NCBI RefSeq assembly: GCF_003574355.1
Contig: NZ_QWLB01000018.1
Location: forward strand, 1 to 64,000
Direction: 5' to 3'
DNA length: 64,000 nucleotides
DNA from: Meiothermus granaticius NBRC 107808
Lineage (GTDB): Bacteria > Deinococcota > Deinococci > Deinococcales > Thermaceae
Shown: positions 35,752-44,473 of the stretch, in pieces
How the letters are laid out: each line of letters opens with the position of its first letter
Position numbering within the stretch: position 1 is the first letter of the stretch
The notes under the pieces: model-generated
What the model was told of the DNA's origin: nothing
Databases searched by the model: none
The model's input: only the letters and a program-made list of their open reading frames with translations
Made by a program: the position numbers and the translations under genes

Positions 35752-36398
35752 GGGCCAGCTGGCCCCTTAGCCAAAGCCGCCCGATAGGCGGGCTCGAGCT
35801 CCTCGGGCTGCCTCACTTCAGGATGCAGGGCCTTTAGGTGGCCGTCTTCCAGGCTATAAACCCAGCCGTGTATGGTGAGTTTTTGCCCTCGAGCCCAGGC
35901 GTCCTGCACCACCGTGGTCTGGCAGACGTTGGTCACCTGTTCGATCACGTTCAACTCGCACAGCCGCGCCACCCGCTCGGCCTCGGTCTCCAGGGCCAAC
36001 ACCTCTGGGCGGTGCTTGTGCAGCACATCCTGAACATGGCGCAGCCAGTTATCGATCATCCCCATGCGCAGCCCCAGCAGGGCGGCGCGTACCCCCCCGC
36101 AGCCGTAGTGGCCGGTGACGATGATATGCCGTACCTTGAGCACATCCACCGCAAATTGCATCGCCGATAAGCAGTTGAGATCGGAGTGCACCACCACATT
36201 GGCCACGTTGCGGTGGACGAACATCTCACCGGGCAGTAAATCCACAATTTCATTGGCTGGAACCCGGCTATCTGAGCAGCCAATCCAGAAATACTCCGGG
36301 GTTTGCTGCTCTAGGAGCCGCTTGAAAAAGCTGGGGTCGCGTTCCCGCATCCGCGCGGCCCACCGGCGGTTGTTGAGGATAAGGGGCTCGAGCTCCAT
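35748..36398 (-). CDS. Beta-carbonic anhydrase
   Basis: 216 aa, hydrates CO2 to bicarbonate. Zn ligands Cys41 (GCSDSRV), His97 and Cys100 (GHYGCGG) with the Asp43-Arg45 dyad. MFVHRNVANVV and VLKVRHIIVTGHYGCGGVRAAL are the family core. No signal peptide, so cytosolic. TAGTAT/TATACC before the ATG suggests a leaderless transcript. The 3' end of the gene holds the tRNA-Leu -35 box. Confidence 0.94.
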   Translation of the reverse strand: MELEPLILNNRRWAARMRERDPSFFKRLLEQQTPEYFWIGCSDSRVPANEIVDLLPGEMFVHRNVANVVVHSDLNCLSAMQFAVDVLKVRHIIVTGHYGCGGVRAALLGLRMGMIDNWLRHVQDVLHKHRPEVLALETEAERVARLCELNVIEQVTNVCQTTVVQDAWARGQKLTIHGWVYSLEDGHLKALHPEVRQPEELEPAYRAALAKGPAGP

Positions 36399-36485
36399 GC
36401 GGGTATACTACCGTTCAAACGGAGAATATAGAGCACTCTTCCCGGACCTCTAAGGGGCACCAAGCGGTTTGCTAGAATCGGAGGC

Positions 36486-36719
36486 ATGGTTCAACTTTTC
36501 AATGCCGATACCCGTGAGCATCTGGGCGAGATCAGCGAAGATCAGCTGCGCTTCCTCGAGGAGCAGATGGAAGAGGAATCCCTAGACGACCACGATTACT
36601 ACATCAATGCCGATCTGGTGCAGACCTGGAAGGAGGCGGGGGCTGATCCCGCCCTGATTGAACTCTTGAACAAGGCGCTGGCGGGGCGCGAGGACCTCTC
36701 GATTCGCTGGGAGCGCTAA
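36486..36719 (+). CDS. Small acidic conserved unknown
   Basis: 77 aa, very acidic (EEQMEEESLDDHDYYINADLV), with a helical C-terminus (PALIELLNKALAGRED). TAGAAT upstream and GGAGG just before the ATG make this a real gene. No motif recognised. It precedes the Hsp20 gene but is separated from it by a G-rich inverted repeat ending in a T-run, so it is likely transcribed alone. Confidence 0.75.
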   Translation: MVQLFNADTREHLGEISEDQLRFLEEQMEEESLDDHDYYINADLVQTWKEAGADPALIELLNKALAGREDLSIRWER

Positions 36720-36789
36720 GCCCCCTGGGGGGGAGGGGCGCCTTCAGGTGAGCCTCAGCAGGGGGTTTTAAAACAGAGTTGGGTGTGGG

Positions 36790-36795
36790 TATAAC
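36790..36795 (+). promoter_or_regulatory. Probable -10 box of hsp20
   Basis: TATAAC, which would leave a leader of roughly 60 nt, long for this genome. The leader contains CGGGG-ATTT-CCCCG and a weak AGCTT/AAGCT pairing that puts the ribosome-binding site GAGGAGGG in its loop. Confidence 0.45.
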
Positions 36796-36863
36796 CTCAT
36801 CCAGCGGGGATTTCCCCGTAGGCAAAAGAGGCTTTGTTGAGCTTTGTGTAGAGGAGGGAAGCT

Positions 36864-37400
36864 ATGGCTACGCAAGAGAGCAACCGGCAAGCCCAGAGCA
36901 ACGCGCTTCAAACCTCGAGTGGGCAGTCTTCTACCTTGTCCCGCCGCAACAACTGGAACGCCAATCCGTTCAGCCTGATGCGGCGGATGAGCGAGGAGAT
37001 GGACCGGATGTTCGAGAACTTTTTTGGCCGCGGGGGGCTTAGCCCTTGGAGCGCGGCTGGAATGCAGGGGATGTGGCAGCCTCAAATTGAGATGTTCCAG
37101 CGCGGGGACCAGCTGGTGGTCCAAGCGGATCTGCCGGGGATGAAAAAAGAGGACCTCGAGGTGCAGGTAGTAGGGGACACCCTGGTGCTCCAGGGCGAGC
37201 GCAAACAAGAGCAGGAGCGGCAGGAGCAAGGCTTCTACCGCAGTGAGCGCAGCTACGGCTCGTTTTATCGGAGCATTCCCCTGCCGGACGGCGTGAACCC
37301 GGACGAGATCCAGGCCAGCTTCAAGGACGGGGTGCTCGAGATCAGCATGAAGGCCCCGCAGCAACAACCCCAGGGCCGCAAGATTGAAATTCGGCAATAG
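36864..37400 (+). CDS. Small heat-shock protein (Hsp20/alpha-crystallin)
   Basis: 178 aa ATP-independent chaperone that binds unfolding proteins as a large oligomer. An N-terminal disordered arm (QESNRQAQSNALQTSSG) precedes the alpha-crystallin domain (about 75-165: PQIEMFQRGDQLVVQADLPG, LEVQVVGDTLVLQGER, GSFYRSIPLPDGVNPDEIQA, DGVLEISM) and the C-terminal IEI anchor in KIEIRQ. GAGGAGGG before the ATG. Unusually long leader (see the -10 box entry). Confidence 0.94.
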   Translation: MATQESNRQAQSNALQTSSGQSSTLSRRNNWNANPFSLMRRMSEEMDRMFENFFGRGGLSPWSAAGMQGMWQPQIEMFQRGDQLVVQADLPGMKKEDLEVQVVGDTLVLQGERKQEQERQEQGFYRSERSYGSFYRSIPLPDGVNPDEIQASFKDGVLEISMKAPQQQPQGRKIEIRQ

Positions 37401-37453
37401 CCCCCAACCGCTCCCCTTGACGTCGGGCCGGTAACCCCGGAGAATTCGGTGTT

Positions 37454-38764
37454 ATGCGGCTTGCGGTCAAGACGCTGGGGTGCAAGGTTAATCAGGTTGA
37501 ATCGGACGCGCTGGTGGGGCTGCTTCAGCCCTTAGAGCCCCAGGTGGTGGCCCTGGAGGAGGGCGCGGACCTGGTGGTGATCAACACCTGCGCGGTGACC
37601 ACCAGCGCCGAGTCCGATGCCCGCAAGGAGGTGCGCCGGGCCCGGCGGGCCAACCCCCAGGCCTTCGTTGTGGTGACGGGTTGTTATGCCGAGCTCGAGC
37701 CCACCCTGCTGGCCGAGCTCGGGGCCGATGTAGTGGTTCCTAATCGCCGCAAGGCTGAGTTGCCGGGGATCATCCTGAGCCACTTTGGCCTTCCTGCAGA
37801 CCCGCTGACCACCCCTCCCAACGAGTTTTGGGGGGCAGGGGAGCGGGGTCTGCTCAACAACTACGTGCGGGCTTTTGTCAAGGTGCAGGATGGCTGCAAT
37901 GCGGGCTGCGCTTACTGTGTGATCCCTCGGCTGCGGGGGCGGGAGCGGCACCGCGAGCACCAGAGCGCCCTGCAGGAGGCCGAGGCTTTGCTGCGCTCCG
38001 GGGTGCAAGAAATTGTGCTCACCGGGGTGCGGCTGGGCTCTTATCGGGGCCACCCGCGCGGCATCGCGGGGCTGGTCGAGGCGTTGGCGCGGATGGGGGC
38101 CAAGGTCCGACTCTCCTCGATTGAGCCAGAGGACACCGGCGAGGATCTGCTCGAGGTGCTGGGGCGGTTTGCCCCGCAGGTGCGGCCCCACCTTCACCTC
38201 AGCTTGCAGACCGGCTCGGAGCGCTTGTTGGCCCTGATGGGCCGCCGCTATGACCGGGAGCATTACCGGGATTTGGTGAAAAAGGCCTATGCCCGAATCC
38301 CTGGGTTTGCCCTCACCACCGATGTGATCGCGGGGCTGCCCACCGAAACCGAGGAGGAGCACCGCCAAACCCTGGACTTTCTAGAGGAACTGCGCCCCAG
38401 CCGGGTTCACGTCTTCACCTATACCCCGCGCCCCAAGACCCGCGCGGCCTCGTTGCCGCAGGTGCCCCTCGAGGTGCGCAAACGCCGCAACCGCGAGCTC
38501 ACCGCCCTGGCCCACCGCTTGGCCGAAGACCGCATGCGCCCCAAGCTGGGGGGCCGGGTGGAGGTTTTGGTGGAGAGCTTCCGGGGGGGTAGGTTCTACG
38601 GTCATACCCCAGAGTATTTCGAGCTCGAGGCCGAGGGAACCGCTCAGGTCGGTCAGACCGTGTGGGTGCGGGTAGAAGGGGTGGAGAAATTTACCCTGCT
38701 AGGGCGTGTGGAAGGGCTCAAAGAGGCCCCGACCCGGCTCCCCGCCCCGGTGGCTGGGGATTAG
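37454..38764 (+). CDS. mtaB: tRNA threonylcarbamoyladenosine methylthiotransferase
   Basis: 436 aa radical-SAM enzyme converting t6A37 to ms2t6A37 in tRNAs reading ANN codons. N-terminal UPF0004 domain with three cluster cysteines (TLGCKVNQVES, INTCAVT, TGCYAEL), radical-SAM motif CNAGCAYC, and a C-terminal TRAM domain (about 375-430, GRVEVLVESFRGGRFYGHTPEYFEL). KLGGRV and the RLRGRERHR segment favour MtaB over MiaB. The last 4 bp overlap the convergent membrane-protein gene. Confidence 0.92.
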   Translation: MRLAVKTLGCKVNQVESDALVGLLQPLEPQVVALEEGADLVVINTCAVTTSAESDARKEVRRARRANPQAFVVVTGCYAELEPTLLAELGADVVVPNRRKAELPGIILSHFGLPADPLTTPPNEFWGAGERGLLNNYVRAFVKVQDGCNAGCAYCVIPRLRGRERHREHQSALQEAEALLRSGVQEIVLTGVRLGSYRGHPRGIAGLVEALARMGAKVRLSSIEPEDTGEDLLEVLGRFAPQVRPHLHLSLQTGSERLLALMGRRYDREHYRDLVKKAYARIPGFALTTDVIAGLPTETEEEHRQTLDFLEELRPSRVHVFTYTPRPKTRAASLPQVPLEVRKRRNRELTALAHRLAEDRMRPKLGGRVEVLVESFRGGRFYGHTPEYFELEAEGTAQVGQTVWVRVEGVEKFTLLGRVEGLKEAPTRLPAPVAGD

Positions 38765-39162
38765 CCCCCTTCTCGGGGGCCTTTGGTGCGGGCCAGATAG
38801 CCCCGTACCAGAAAGGCCAAGCAGATGAAGACCGTGGCGAACTGAGTCAGGGCGGCGACCGGCTGGGCCAAGGTCCCTCCGCGCAGCAGAACCCAGAAGC
38901 CGGGGATCCCCGGCAGTGAGCCCAGCAGGGCCAGGAGGGCCAGCCCCAGTGCGATCCGCAAAGCCTGCGGCTCGAGCCTGGGGTTGCGCTGGGCCACAAT
39001 GCCCAGGCTGGCAATCCCCAGCCCGACCAGACCAGGAGCCAGGGCAAAAGGCCGCACCCCTTCGGCCATCACCGCCCAGGTGGAGATGAGAATTAGAAAA
39101 ATCCCCGTCCATAGGGCTCGGCTCGAGAGGGGGACGGTGGTCGGTTTAGGGGGTGGGTTCAT
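38761..39162 (-). CDS. Four-helix membrane protein of unknown function
   Basis: 133 aa. Proline-rich N-terminus (NPPPKPTTVP), then four hydrophobic segments (ALWTGIFLILISTWAVMA, FALAPGLVGLGIASLGIV, IALGLALLALLGSLPGI, LTQFATVFICLAFLV). No family recognised. ATG 39162 is chosen over an upstream TTG. Convergent with mtaB (4-bp overlap). Confidence 0.7.
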   Translation of the reverse strand: MNPPPKPTTVPLSSRALWTGIFLILISTWAVMAEGVRPFALAPGLVGLGIASLGIVAQRNPRLEPQALRIALGLALLALLGSLPGIPGFWVLLRGGTLAQPVAALTQFATVFICLAFLVRGYLARTKGPREGG

Positions 39163-39210
39163 AAAAGCCAACTTGTAGACCCCAGTCTACCCCGTTGGTA
39201 TAGTCGGGCC

Positions 39211-39540
39211 ATGCTGGCTGAGGACTGCGTGTTTTGTCGCATCGTGCGGGGTGAACTGCCGGCACGACGGGTATACGAGGATGAGGGGTTTCTGGCGTTT
39301 CACGACATTCGCCCCAAGATGCCGGTTCATCTGCTGGTCATTCCCAAAGAACACATCCCTCGATTTTCCGACTACCCCGATACCGAAGAAGGTGAGCGCA
39401 AGCTGGGGGCGCTGTATCGCACCACCAACCGCATCGCCCGCCAGCTGGGGCTGGAGGGGTATCGGATGTATGCCCATGTGGGGGAAAAGGGGGGGCAGGA
39501 GGTGTTTCATGTGCACGTGCACCTGCTCTCGGAGGGTTGA
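39211..39540 (+). CDS. HIT-family nucleotide-binding protein
   Basis: 109 aa. CVFCRIVRGELPARRVYED, HDIRPKMPVHLLVIPKEHI and the histidine triad HVHVH near the C-terminus place it in the HINT branch, hydrolases of adenosine phosphoramidates and similar nucleotides. The two cysteines of CVFC may bind Zn, as in some members. TATAGT at 39199-39204 ends 6 nt before the ATG, leaderless. Confidence 0.93.
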   Translation: MLAEDCVFCRIVRGELPARRVYEDEGFLAFHDIRPKMPVHLLVIPKEHIPRFSDYPDTEEGERKLGALYRTTNRIARQLGLEGYRMYAHVGEKGGQEVFHVHVHLLSEG

Positions 39541-39549
39541 GGTATAGCC

Positions 39550-40320
39550 CTAGTTTTTGAGCACGACCTGGTCTATGGGGAGGTTGGCCTCGTTGTAGGC
39601 TGTAACCGTGAGCTGAGTGGGGGTGGCCTCGAGCCCCAGGTAGTTGGGGGTTTCCTGGTGGACCTGGCTGTGTGCGTGGATGCGCTTGAAGCCTCGGAGG
39701 CTGGCTCCCCCGCCCCCTGAGACGATATAGGTGATTCCCCTAACCGCGCTGCGCTCGTAATCGTGGTCATGCCCGGATAGCACCAGGCGCACCTTATATT
39801 GGCTGAGCAGGGGTTCGAGGGCCTGGCGCAAGGAGCGGCTGCCCCCGTGCATCCCGGAGGAATAGAGGGGACGATGCAGGGCAACGACCTTCCAGGGTGC
39901 GGTAGAAGCGGCCAGGGCTTCCTCGAGCCAGCGCTTTTGCGTGGGGTCAAAGTGTTCGGAGTAAAGCACAAAAATCTCCAGGTTTCCCAGCCGTACCGTG
40001 TAGTAGGTGCGATCCACTCCAAAGAGCCGGAACTGGGCCTCGAGCGCGGGGACATCGTGGTTGCCGAAAACGGGATAGATGCGCACCTTGGGCAGCTCAT
40101 CCACATAGCGCTGAACGGGCTGACCGCTGGGATAAAAATTGTCCCCCAAAGTGAGGAGGGCCTCAAAGGGTTTGGCCGCATGGGCCGCCCTCATCGAGGC
40201 GGCAATCTGCGACCGATGGGCCGATTCAGCCCCCCAGTCCCCTATGGCCGCCAAGCGCTGGGCCGAGGCCAGCCCCCACAGCATCACCATCACAAGCCCT
40301 AAACCGAGATTAAATTTCAC
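39550..40320 (-). CDS. Exported metallophosphoesterase
   Basis: 256 aa. Signal peptide (MKFNLGLGLVMVMLWGLASAQ), then a calcineurin-like domain with metal motifs AIGDWG, TLGDNFYPSG, VFGNHDV, ALHRP and LSGHDHDYER, the pattern of tartrate-resistant/purple acid phosphatases (the Tyr of LGDNFY). It likely releases phosphate from organic esters outside the cytoplasm. Confidence 0.9.
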   Translation of the reverse strand: MKFNLGLGLVMVMLWGLASAQRLAAIGDWGAESAHRSQIAASMRAAHAAKPFEALLTLGDNFYPSGQPVQRYVDELPKVRIYPVFGNHDVPALEAQFRLFGVDRTYYTVRLGNLEIFVLYSEHFDPTQKRWLEEALAASTAPWKVVALHRPLYSSGMHGGSRSLRQALEPLLSQYKVRLVLSGHDHDYERSAVRGITYIVSGGGGASLRGFKRIHAHSQVHQETPNYLGLEATPTQLTVTAYNEANLPIDQVVLKN

Positions 40321-40352
40321 CGTGTTACGCTCCTAGAAAGCGGGGATGCACC

Positions 40353-40784
40353 CTAAGCCTGGGGTGGGGTCTTGCCTTGCTTGAGCAAGGTTTCGTCAAT
40401 GCCGGCCTCGTCCAAAACCTTTTCGTCCACCAAAATCGCAGCCCCGGCCCGCAGGGCGATGGCCATGCCATCGGAGGGGCGGCAGTCCACCTCGTATTCC
40501 AGACCGCGCTCCTCGAGCACCAACCGCCCGTAAAAGGTGCCCCCTTTCAGCTCGACAATCTCCAACCGCAGCACCCGCACCCCCAGGAGCTCGAGGGTGT
40601 TGACGAACAGATCCGGTCCCAGCGGGCGCGGCGGCTTCTCACCGGAGAGGGAGACCATGATGTTTTGCGTCTCCAATGCCCCAATCACGACCGGCAGAAC
40701 CTTGCCGGTCTCGGCCTTGAGGATCACAAGCAAATCCCCGCTGCCCGGGTTCATGCCCATGCTCTCAATTTTGGCCCCCACCAT
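40353..40784 (-). CDS. Bifunctional nuclease family protein (DUF151)
   Basis: 143 aa. LPVVIGALETQNIM, LLGVRVLRLEIVELKGGTFYGRLVL and the Asp-rich CRPSDGMAIALRAGAAILVDEKVLDEAG are the DUF151/BFN signature, with the IAL[AR] core. Members in plants have DNase/RNase activity and some bacterial homologues help stress responses; the role here is unproven. TATACT at 40791-40796 (minus) is 6 nt before the ATG, leaderless. Confidence 0.9.
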   Translation of the reverse strand: MVGAKIESMGMNPGSGDLLVILKAETGKVLPVVIGALETQNIMVSLSGEKPPRPLGPDLFVNTLELLGVRVLRLEIVELKGGTFYGRLVLEERGLEYEVDCRPSDGMAIALRAGAAILVDEKVLDEAGIDETLLKQGKTPPQA

Positions 40785-40872
40785 ACGCCGAGTATACGCA
40801 CAGAGTGTGGGATTCGTTTGAGGAGCCGCCCGCGCTCTTGGCAGTGGCCCACTTTCCTATACACTACAGTGC

Positions 40873-41409
40873 GTGAGAACCCATTCCGTTGAAATCGCGG
40901 GGGTGCACCGGGATCTTCCGGTGGTACAGGTTGGCCCCGATGTGGCGGTAGCCCTATTCAACATGCTGGGCGATACCCAGGTGGTCGAAGCGGCCGCGGA
41001 AGCCCTGGCCAAAGCCATGCCTGCCGGTATTGAGACCCTGGTCACGCCAGAGGTCAAGGCGGTTCCGTTGGCCCATGCCCTGAGCCGGGTCTCGGGGCTC
41101 CCCTATGTGGTGGCCCGCAAAACCGAGAAGCCCTACATGATCAACCCGGTCTCACGCACCGTTATCAGCATTACCACCGGCCGGCCCCAGCTGCTGGTTT
41201 TGGACGGCCCCGACATCGCCCTAATTCGGGGCCGGAAGGTGGCCATTGTGGACGATGTGGTCTCCACCGGCAGCACCCTCAAGGGTCTCTCCGAGCTGAT
41301 CGAGGAAGTGGGAGGCACGGTAGGTGCGGTATTGGCGGTGTTTACGGAGGGGTCGCCGCGCCAGGATGTGACGGCCTTGGGGCATCTGCCGCTGTTCAAG
41401 CCGGAGTGA
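40873..41409 (+). CDS. Phosphoribosyltransferase, adenine/xanthine type
   Basis: 178 aa type I PRTase. Full PRPP-binding loop [14 protein letters not shown] with Asp127-Asp128; the hood region and the flexible ARKTEKPYM loop resemble apt and xpt proteins. It would make a nucleoside monophosphate from PRPP and a purine base. GTG start; TACACT (40860-40865) is 7 nt upstream, leaderless. Followed after 71 bp by a paralogue of identical length. Confidence 0.85.
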   Translation: MRTHSVEIAGVHRDLPVVQVGPDVAVALFNMLGDTQVVEAAAEALAKAMPAGIETLVTPEVKAVPLAHALSRVSGLPYVVARKTEKPYMINPVSRTVISITTGRPQLLVLDGPDIALIRGRKVAIVDDVVSTGSTLKGLSELIEEVGGTVGAVLAVFTEGSPRQDVTALGHLPLFKPE

Positions 41410-41480
41410 AGATCAAGCGCCGGCTCATCGCCCCCTCATGGCTTCTGAGGTAAGCTGAAACCTAAAAAGGAGCGGAGCAG

Positions 41481-42017
41481 ATGGAAACCTACCCGATCAC
41501 CGTCGGTAAAATTACCCGCCATGTGCCGGTTGTTGAAACCCTGCCGGGGGTGCATATCCCCCTGGTCGAGCTGATGGGAGATGTCGAGCTTGTGCAGGCA
41601 GCGGCTGAAGCCCTGGTCAAGCACTTGCCCGCTGAGACCGATATCCTCTTGACGCTCGAGACCAGCCCCATCGTGCTGGCCCATGTGATGAGTGCCCTCA
41701 GTGGAAAGCCCTACATTGTGGTGCGGCGTAAGCGCCGTCCCTACATGCAAAACCCCATCATCCAGGAGGTGGAGTCGCTCACCTTAGGGGTTTCCGAGAC
41801 CCTTTGGCTGGACAGCCGCCAGGCTGAGCGGCTTCTGGGGCAGAAGGTGGCCCTGGTCTTTGATGTGGTCTCTTCGGGTGGAACCATGATGGCGCTCGAG
41901 AAGGTGGCCACCCGGGCGGGAGCTACGGTGGTGGCCCGGCTGGCGGCTTTTCACCAGGGCAGCAGCAAACTGCCCATCACCTCTTTGGCCGAGATCCCCA
42001 TTTTGCAATCGGCCTGA
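41481..42017 (+). CDS. Phosphoribosyltransferase paralogue with altered PRPP motif
   Basis: 178 aa, colinear with the gene upstream (KPYIVVRRKRRPYMQNP against [17 protein letters not shown]) but the PRPP loop reads VALVFDVVSSGGTM: Phe127 replaces the first of the two conserved acidic residues. The neighbouring region is also more basic (RRKRRP). It may bind PRPP or a nucleotide without catalysis, as PyrR- or PurR-type regulators do, or have changed chemistry. The ATG has AAGGAG upstream. Probably co-transcribed with the first copy. Confidence 0.8.
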   Translation: METYPITVGKITRHVPVVETLPGVHIPLVELMGDVELVQAAAEALVKHLPAETDILLTLETSPIVLAHVMSALSGKPYIVVRRKRRPYMQNPIIQEVESLTLGVSETLWLDSRQAERLLGQKVALVFDVVSSGGTMMALEKVATRAGATVVARLAAFHQGSSKLPITSLAEIPILQSA

Positions 42018-42023
42018 GCGGGC

Positions 42024-42674
42024 CTATTTCTTTTGCGCAAACAGCCACCGGATGAACTCGGGCTCCCGGTAAGCCCGGTCCCAGGCGTTGTGGTCTACGC
42101 CTTTGTACTCCGTGAAGCGGTGCACTTCGTTGCCCACTTTTTCCAGGGCCTGCTGTAGCACCCGGCTGAACTCCACCGGCACCACCGGGTCGGCGTCGCC
42201 GTGAAAGTTCCAGACCGGCATCCCCCCCAGGGTGGACATCACCCCGAACGGGTCCGCAGCCCCGCAGATGGGGGCGATGGCCGCGAACTTATCGGGGTAG
42301 CGCATGGCCATGTTCCAGGCCCCATGCCCCCCCATCGAGAGGCCGGTCAGGTAAACCCGGTGGCGATCGGTTCGGGCCTCCCGTTCGACCTCGGTGAGGA
42401 GGGCATAAACGGCCTCGAGCACGCTTCCCCCCCAGCTCAGCCCCTCCGGACACTGCGGCATCAGCACGATGGCGGGCCAATCCTGGGGGTTCTCCCGAAT
42501 GGCCGGGCCCAGGCCCACCCCCGCTTGCTTTTTGCCGTCTTGCCCCCGCTCCCCCGAGCCGTGCAGGAACAGGATGAGCGGCCAGCCCAAGGCTGGGGCT
42601 CGGCCCTGGGGGACATACAGGGCAAAGGGCAGGTTGCCGCTTTGGGTATCGAAGTAGCGAAACCGGACTCTCAC
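42024..42674 (-). CDS. Alpha/beta-hydrolase esterase
   Basis: 216 aa cytosolic hydrolase of the phospholipase/carboxylesterase-polyhydroxybutyrate depolymerase-like type. LFLHGSGERG oxyanion strand, nucleophile Ser in TGLSMGGHG, Asp in HGDADPVVP, His in GVDHNAWD. The natural ester is unknown. GTG start with TAAACT upstream at leaderless spacing. Convergent with the phosphoribosyltransferase pair, 6 bp apart. Confidence 0.85.
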   Translation of the reverse strand: MRVRFRYFDTQSGNLPFALYVPQGRAPALGWPLILFLHGSGERGQDGKKQAGVGLGPAIRENPQDWPAIVLMPQCPEGLSWGGSVLEAVYALLTEVEREARTDRHRVYLTGLSMGGHGAWNMAMRYPDKFAAIAPICGAADPFGVMSTLGGMPVWNFHGDADPVVPVEFSRVLQQALEKVGNEVHRFTEYKGVDHNAWDRAYREPEFIRWLFAQKK

Positions 42675-42704
42675 ACCCCGTAGTTTACGACGGCCAAAGG
42701 ACCC

Positions 42705-44360
42705 TCAGACCAGCACCGGCTCCTCATACACCCCATACACCGCGCGCAGCTCGTCCATCATCTCGCCCAGGGTGCAGTAGGCCAGCGCGCACTCCACGAA
42801 GTGCGGCATGGTGTTGCGCCCCTCCTTGGCGGCTTGGCGCAGGCCCTCCAGCGCAGCGGCGGCCGCTACCGGGTCCCGCTCGCGCCGTACCTGGGCCAGG
42901 CGGGCATCCTGTACCCGCTCGACCTCGGGGTCAATCAGCTGAATGGGAACCTGCACCCCTTCCTCCTGGAAGGCATTCACCCCCACCACAATGCGTTCCC
43001 CGCGCTCGAGCTCCTGCTGATAGCGGTAGCTGGCCTCGGCGATCTCCCGCAGGAAGTAGCCCTCCTCAATCGCCCGCACCACCCCGCCCATCCGACGGAT
43101 GTCCGAGATAATCTGCATGGCCTGGGCTTCCATCTGATCGGTCAGCCACTCCACGTAATAGGACCCAGCCAAGGGGTCGGCAGTATGGGTTACCCCCGAT
43201 TCATAGGCAATGATCTGCTGGGTGCGCAGGGCGATCTTGGCGGAGTCCTCGGTGGGCAGGGCCAGGGCCTCATCGTAGGCGTCGGTGTGCAGGCTGTTGG
43301 TGCCGCCCAGCACCGCGGCCAGGGCCTGAATGGCCACCCGCGAGATGTTGATCAGCGGCTGCTGCGCGGTGAGCGAGACCCCAGCGGTCTGGGCGTGGGT
43401 GCGCAGCATCCAGCTCTGGGGATTTTGGGCCCCATAGCGCTCGCGCAGCTCTCGAGCCCAGATGCGCCGGGCCGCACGGAACTTGGCGATTTCCTCGAAG
43501 AAGTCGTTGTGGGCGTTGAAGAAGAAGGAGATGCGGGGGGCAAACTCGTCTATATCTAGGCCGCGCTTGAGGGCCCACTCTATGTACTCGAGCCCATCGG
43601 CCAGGGTAAAGGCCAGCTCCTGTACTGCGGTGCTCCCGGCCTCGCGGATGTGATACCCCGAGACCGAGACGAAGTTCCACTTGGGTACGTGTTTAGGTCC
43701 CCATTCGAAGGTATCAATCACCAGCTTGACCGAGGGCTCCGGGGGGAAGATGAACTCCTTCTGGGCGATGAACTCCTTCAGGATGTCGTTTTGGATGGTG
43801 CCGCCCATTTTCTTCCAGTCGTAGCCGCGCTTCTGGCCCGCGGCCAGATACATGGCCCAGAGGGCGTTGGCCGGGGAGTTGATGGTCATGGAGGTGGTGA
43901 CCTGCTCGAGGTTGATCCCCTCGAACAGGATTTCCATATCGGCCAGGCTGCTTACCGCTACCCCGCATTTGCCGACCTCGCCTTTGGCCAGGGGATGGTC
44001 GGAGTCGTAGCCCATCAGGGTGGGCAGGTCAAAGGCGGTGGAGAGCCCGGTCTGCCCTGCGGCCAGGAGCTTTTTGAAGCGCTCGTTGGTCTGCTCAGCG
44101 CTGCCAAACCCAGCGAACATGCGCATGGTCCAGAGCCTCGAGCGGTACATCGAGCCATAGACCCCGCGGGTGTAGGGGTACTCGCCGGGATAGCCCAGCT
44201 TTTCTTGGTAGTTGAAGCCCTCGAGGTCTTCGGGGGTGTACAGCGGGTCGGGAGCGATACCGGAGAGGGTGGTGTGGGTGACCTTCCGCTCAGGCATCTT
44301 CTCCAGGCTTTTGGCATAGGTTTCGCGCATCCAGGCGTGCTTAGGCCGGGGGGTGCTCAT
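42705..44360 (-). CDS. Methylmalonyl-CoA mutase large chain, lacking the B12 domain
   Basis: 551 aa. Interconverts methylmalonyl-CoA and succinyl-CoA, linking propionyl-CoA from odd-chain fatty acids and branched amino acids to the TCA cycle. Substrate-barrel motifs [56 protein letters not shown] and [20 protein letters not shown]. The sequence stops after the (beta/alpha)8 barrel, so the cobalamin-binding domain must be a separate protein, not found in this window. Full length for the split type. Some split mutases act on isobutyryl- or ethylmalonyl-CoA, so the exact substrate is not certain. Confidence 0.9.
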   Translation of the reverse strand: MSTPRPKHAWMRETYAKSLEKMPERKVTHTTLSGIAPDPLYTPEDLEGFNYQEKLGYPGEYPYTRGVYGSMYRSRLWTMRMFAGFGSAEQTNERFKKLLAAGQTGLSTAFDLPTLMGYDSDHPLAKGEVGKCGVAVSSLADMEILFEGINLEQVTTSMTINSPANALWAMYLAAGQKRGYDWKKMGGTIQNDILKEFIAQKEFIFPPEPSVKLVIDTFEWGPKHVPKWNFVSVSGYHIREAGSTAVQELAFTLADGLEYIEWALKRGLDIDEFAPRISFFFNAHNDFFEEIAKFRAARRIWARELRERYGAQNPQSWMLRTHAQTAGVSLTAQQPLINISRVAIQALAAVLGGTNSLHTDAYDEALALPTEDSAKIALRTQQIIAYESGVTHTADPLAGSYYVEWLTDQMEAQAMQIISDIRRMGGVVRAIEEGYFLREIAEASYRYQQELERGERIVVGVNAFQEEGVQVPIQLIDPEVERVQDARLAQVRRERDPVAAAAALEGLRQAAKEGRNTMPHFVECALAYCTLGEMMDELRAVYGVYEEPVLV

Positions 44361-44473
44361 GCCCTGATTGTACGACGGATTTGCGATGGGAATGTGGGAA
44401 TGCGTTAGATGAGCGGGCAGGATTTAGGCCCGCCTTCACAATCTCTTTATCGGGGAGCCCTAGGCTGAAAGAA

